Positions 58,763-64,000 of a DNA stretch of 64,000 nucleotides are shown in pieces. The stretch spans positions 20,090,180 through 20,154,179 of the forward strand of contig NC_133932.1 in the NCBI RefSeq assembly GCF_031877795.1, read 5' to 3'. The notes under the pieces were generated by a model. The model had not been told where the DNA came from, did no database searches, and was given only the letters and a program-made list of their open reading frames with translations. Each line of letters begins with the position of its first letter. Position 1 is the stretch's first letter. Origin of the DNA: Strix aluco (lineage: Eukaryota; Chordata; Aves; Strigiformes; Strigidae). The position numbers and the translations under genes were made by a program.

Positions 58763-61700
58763 AACTAAGAACTGTGTCCTAGTGAAAGCCTTGTGGTTTG
58801 CTTGGGTGCACTTGAAATCCCTTTTCTTGGGGGTGATCAGTGAGGGGGTGAATGGGGAAGATAGCAGGTTGTTACTGTGTTGCAAAATATATTGTTTTAA
58901 TCCTTTCATGTGAATCTGAATCCAAGTGGGAAGGAAGGTACCTGCTTTTTCACCCAATGCTGGAGATGTGACTTTTCTGAAATGTCTCAGATGGCATGGA
59001 GATTACAACAATACAGCAGCCTTGCAGTTTGATAGCATTTCTGAGGCTTCACTTAAGATGCAGTATGCGTTTCTTCATCCTGATAGAGATAATGGGTTTT
59101 AAGCAATTACACCCAGGCTAATTCCTTTTGATAAGAGCTCTACATTATCTAAAAAAAGAATCCTAGCTGCCTGGGAAAGAACAATGTAAATGTCTCTCTC
59201 ATGGACTCTTTCATTTGCTCTTCTCTGATATCTTCAGATGATATGCTGCAGGTCATCTATAAACCATAAAAATCTATCAGTTTTTTTAGGTAGGGAGTAC
59301 TGCAGTCAGGAAGGTGTAACAGTACTGTTGACTTGCAAGGTATGGGGGGAGCCATAGGTGCCTCAGATAATTCTGGGCTACCATGGTGATTACAGCTTCA
59401 ACATAAGGAATCAAATTTGGTTTCTTTTAAAGGAGCCTCTTGTTCCCTCCCTGTGCAGGCTCTCTGGTTGTAAGGTGTGGGTTGCTTCTGCTGATTAGGA
59501 GAATCTAAATTTTGTAATTTGGAAAGAGTAGCAAGAGCCTACCACTTTATTTAGCATAGATCCCAACCTCTGCTGTGTGTTTGTCTGCATTGGAAAGAGG
59601 AGTATGATGATGTCATGTGTTTAGCAGGAGTGGTAAGAGATCTCACTTATTTAGAATTTTTTTTCTTTTTGAGACTGGTAAAGAGATTTCAGTAGTTAGC
59701 TGCATTTCTGGTACTTAAATTCCTTTTATTCTGCTTAATCTGACTTTTCCTCTCATGCATATGCAGTGTAGGATAGAAAATTTAATTGATTGCATTTAAA
59801 GAGGGGGGGAAATCCCAAACCAACATGCTGTTTGTGTAAATGTGTCGCTTCTCAGAAAATCATGTTATATATTTAAAAAAATAATTGTCTTGACAGTATT
59901 GAAGGGTTTTCAAACATTGTAGACATGTTTGTTATAACTTGCTCTTTCTTTCTGAGTTGCAGATGACATTCCTGATGTGTAGCTGCCTGATGATAATTGG
60001 AGCTGGGAGGAGAGGCAAGGGGAAAAGGGGGAGATTGGAGATAAGGATTATTATCTCCCATGCTGATATGCTTTGGTTCTTCTCTAGAGAAGGGCCTGTG
60101 ATATGCTGTCTGTTCCTTCACCTGCCTGCTCGCTAGGGAAAGTCACTGAATGCCTCCCAGCAGGAGCCTGATCAGTTCTCTTTCAAAATGGAGGAAGAGG
60201 ATTTGTGTGGACTGTCTCTTTAGTGGGACAAAATAAAATGCAAAAATCTTTTTTTTTCTCCATTTTGTAAAGTGGCTTCATGCATCACAAACACTGTAGC
60301 TAAGCAGTGCAGTACAGAAGTGGGAGATTTGGGATTTTGCTAGAAATAGGAGGCAGTGCACAGCTTTAATGGTGGGGAATCCATTGCTTATTCTCTAGTG
60401 TGGTACAAGAAGGGTTGTCCCTGCGCAACCCCCTCATTTACACAGTGTGCAGCAAAGTGGTGCCTAGATTGATAATAAATGGAGGAGTTCAGGGAGAGAA
60501 AATTGTTACTACCGTTTGCAAAGTTGACCGCAGTATTTTCTTCCTGCCATAAACGGTTGTGAATTTGAAGGGGCTGCTTTATTTCCTTCCCAGACATGCT
60601 AATGTTTAGTTGGCAAATGAAGCAACTTTTTGTTTGGAAAGCTCTTTTGATATAAAGGGCATCAGCAAAGTTGTCACTGTGTCTCCTGTGAATGCCTTGG
60701 TTGAGGAGCTGGACTGTGTGTTCTAAGTCATTCTGATGCAGAGGCTAGAGAGCTTAGCCTGAGCCAATTTACTCATTCTTCAGCTCTTACTTTTTTGGCT
60801 TTAATTGGCTTCCTACTGCATGTCACATTGCATTTTCCTTTGGCTGGTGGACATAGAGAGTCGACCTCCTTCTCTGGGCTGCTAAGAGAACATGTTTTCT
60901 TATTAGACAGAGCTGTCTAGCACAGGCTGGAGGAAGCACCTTGTGTAAGAGAGTGCTGAAGCAGAAGTGTGTTCTTTGCAATTGTAATACCTTCTCAGCC
61001 TTGTGGGTGACTCCACAGATTACTTCTCATCTTGTTCTTTCATAAATGATACACAGATGCAAAACCTGTGTGAAGATGAAGCTCCTAGAAGGCTCTTCAT
61101 CTGTAGCAATGTCCCTCACGCAAGAGGAAATTCTCACCAGCTCTTTCCTTGAGGAGTTGTGTAGCTTGTTGAGAGTTTAAACAGATCACCCGTTCTGTAG
61201 ATCCTACACAATTTTGCTGCCTTGTTTTCTTGGTTATCCTAAAAACGACAGGTTGCTATTTAATGTACTCAGATTGACTTCACAACCTATCTATTCAGTT
61301 ATTTGCTTTCCTTGCTCTCCTCTTTGAAAGGATTTCATTTAATGACAGCAATGATCTAGGTGATGGGACAAATTAAGTATGTCATGGGCCACTGCTAGGG
61401 AACAAACAACTAACTCAAAACTGCCTAGGCTATGTCTGGGTTATCTTGCCTCTATTATTAATATGGCAGGCCCCAGTTTATTATTCTACCTCGACCCACA
61501 TTTTGCCCATGTTTCTGGGGGAGTAGTTCATGCGATCCCTTTGGAGAATCCTAATCAAGTGCTTGACAAATAGCCATGAAGGCTCTGTGGTTGCCCTACT
61601 TTTTGGGTGTTTCTGGCTCAGCCCTGCAAAAGCACCAGTGTTTCCTGGTAGTCCTGTCACCTGTCGAATGAGCCCAAGGAACAAGTCCTATCCCCTGTTT

Positions 61701-64000
61701 GTGTTCTGGCCTCCTTACAGGGGCTCGATTACCTTTTGTTTTGGAAAACAGTTACTTGCAATTTCATCTGTTGGTTTGGTAACTCTGTAAAAATAAACTT
61801 TTGTGTTTAGGCAATTAATCTTGTGCTCAGGCAGGCTTGATGTACAGCACTGCAGTTTATTATACAGAGCCAGTTATTGAGTTCCTACTAAGTACACATC
61901 TTTGGTGGTCTCAGCGATACTGAAAAATACTGACAAAGTTCTGTTGTTTTGTCACTAGTGTATACACTGTTCTGTCCTCCATCTGTTTCTACAGTTAAAT
62001 GGGATTCAAGTGAATTCATTGAGAACATGTCACCTTATATTAACAGTGAAATATATTGGATGTCATGAAAAATAAATGTTTCCAACAAATTTACAGAGTT
62101 TGAAGCTCTTGAAGTTCAGCTTTCGTGATACAAGCAATTGCTCTGGGACGATGGAGGGGGTATATGCAAGTAACACAGGGCACTACAAGAATAAAATATT
62201 TGTAAAAGCTCCTCGTTTATCTGCCAGAGTAAAATGGAGTTCATCTCTTGCTAAGATCAGTGTCTGTATCTCTGTGCCTTCTGCTACAGCTACATGAAAT
62301 GTTAATCCCTGATGCACAGCGAAGAATATAACACCTTGTTTAGTAACTGGGGATACTCTTGCTGTTGACTGCTGCAGGACAAAAGGCAGAACCCTGAATT
62401 CACAGCTTGCTACATGCTGAGCCTCCTGGGTCACCTAGAAATGCAGCTGACCCGTGGAGTGTCTGCCCTGTGCGTGTTCCTCCTTACCTGTGGGCAGGGC
62501 ACAGAAGATGTTCTCTTATCTTGTGATGCTGTCTCAGTGTGCTCCTGCTTTACGAGAATCCTAATTTATCTTAGCAGTAACAAATGTTGTTGTTTGTAAA
62601 GTAGAAAGTAACTGTTTCAGACTGTCCCTTTCTCTGCTGGAGCCTGTTTCACTGCCCTCCTTCCAACTTTGCGTTAAACTGGAATTGCTTGTGGGACTGT
62701 GCCGTGAGGAGGGGGATAGTCATTGCTTCACAGCAATAGGGTACAGACTCCAAAGAGATCCGCGGAGGAATCCCTGTGCCCCTGTCTTTTCCTTTGGCCT
62801 GCCTTCTCTTATGAAGGTGCTAATTACCCCCTACCTTCATTTAGTGTCAAAGGGTCTTTAGTGACCTTGGAAGAAGAGAAACTGAACTGTCAGTGCTAAT
62901 CTCAAACACAAATGTGCAGCCCTTGCCACATTAGTCATGCCTTTGTCACCTCTAGATTGGATTAATGCAGTGCACGGTATGTGGGTCTACAGCTGAAGAC
63001 ACATGCAGAACAGTGTTGTCTGCTTGTTTTAGTGTCACAGGAGAGTATTTTCTAGAGAGAGTGCCCTCAGAATCCTGAGCTGACTTCTCACAGTGGACTG
63101 CTGGAAGCTGGTTTGGCTGTCAGGAAGAGCTTTAAAGCTTACCTGCTGCTCTTACTGCTTTCTATAAGAGGATAAGTTGAAGGATTGAATGGGACTGCAA
63201 TTTAAGACCTAGCCAGGAAATACATCAGAACCCTGCAGCTTGCTTTATTTTTTGTTGGTTTCTTTTCTGTATCAATGATTTTACTATATGGTGCTTTTGT
63301 TTCAAGAGATATCTTTAAAGATACCTGGTTGTGGAACAATACGTAGGCAGTGGAGGTTTTTCTCTCCGATTCACGTGTGAATGGTGCAGAGAAGTCCAGC
63401 TTCCTTCTTGGGACTAGTCAATCACTTGATCAGGTACATAATGACTGTCTCCTGGGAGGGATATAAGGGGTAAGAGATTAACCCCAGTCTGCATTACAAA
63501 TAAGTTTAATGAAGTACTAATGTTGAATACAGAAGGTCATGGCAATGAGGAGATTGGACTATTATGACTGAGCCTGTACACATGAACAGCCTGCAAAGCA
63601 AAGAGCATGCTGGGAGTTATGAGCTGGGGAGGTAAAGACAGTGTCAGTCCTTGGTTCAACTGTTTGCTGAACTGTAACTGGGGATTAAAATATGGTTTTT
63701 CTCTTGTAGTTTTGCTCAGTGTGTTTGTGCAGTTTTTAAATGACTACAGAAATCCTGATTCTTTAACACATCCTTCTCCACGTTGCTCTGGAGGGGACAA
63801 GCTGCACTTTATAACACGTTCTCCAGTGGGGGGTTTCTCTGCACAAGACTACTTTGCCCACATCTGGATACCTATTGGCATGATGGTTCAGAGCCAGCAA
63901 GTGGATCTTAGTCTACAGTAAGATGGTGTGCAGTGACAGTAGGGGAAGGCTCAGCAAGTATATTGGTGTTCATGTCACTAGTTGGTGGCTTTCTCAACAT
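58763..64000 (+). other. Probable intron sequence to the end of the window
   Basis: No further exon, RNA gene or repeat can be supported. The frame 63607-63921 is free of stops for 104 codons but lacks domains and a paired acceptor and donor, so it is not called. The + strand T bias persists. Confidence 0.45.

Noticed and set aside
63607..63921. 104-codon plus-strand frame near the window end
   Set aside because: No domain, no polypyrimidine acceptor and no donor; treated as chance.
1..64000. CRISPR arrays, prokaryotic operons, tRNA or rRNA genes, full-length endogenous retrovirus
   Set aside because: No regularly spaced direct repeats, no ribosome-binding-site-led gene clusters, no cloverleaf or rRNA core that I could recognise, and no paired LTRs with gag/pol motifs were seen.

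Overview
The window looks like chromosomal DNA from a bird. The main evidence is a 5'-truncated CR1 LINE with an avian-type 3' end at about 57.5-58.8 kb. Older CR1 relics (about 1.4, 9.3, 15.3-16.1 and 32.6-33.0 kb) and MIR-like SINE relics (about 2.5, 29.9 and 54.0 kb) lie in otherwise sparse, unique sequence. One strong CpG island with a signal-peptide first exon adds vertebrate gene architecture. There is no bacterial, phage or CRISPR-like organisation. Almost all computed open frames are short chance frames.

Layout. From 1 to about 34.4 kb there is no protein-coding exon I can support. This part reads as intergenic or regulatory DNA. Several AT-rich, homeodomain/GATA/POU-site-bearing blocks (about 4.2-5.5, 16.1-16.7, 21.3-21.7, 24.5-24.6 and 27.9-28.1 kb) look like candidate conserved non-coding elements. 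That is an impression from composition and motif content only, because no alignment was possible. A 174-nt open segment with canonical splice signals and symmetric phase 1-1 lies inside the first block. Ancient retroelement relics sit between the blocks, including a badly decayed non-CR1-looking reverse transcriptase at about 31.95-32.4 kb.

At about 34.5-36.6 kb is a very GC- and CpG-rich island with GC boxes and long C/G runs. It contains the one coding exon I support: the 61-nt coding part of a first exon (35615-35675, + strand). It has a strong Kozak context, encodes a leucine-rich signal peptide and ends at a phase-1 donor. This is the start of a secreted or membrane protein gene whose remaining exons lie mostly or wholly outside the window. 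I cannot name the gene.

From about 36.6 to 64 kb the sequence becomes T/G-rich on the + strand, as expected for a long first intron transcribed left to right. It contains a candidate small exon (36666-36741), simple repeats, a near-perfect 36-bp inverted repeat, unusual A/C-only and G/T-only tracts, a degraded amniote repeat, a MIR relic and the CR1 copy. I saw no previously undescribed biological system. The most checkable leads are the gene start, the two candidate exons, the putative regulatory blocks and the strand-asymmetric tracts.
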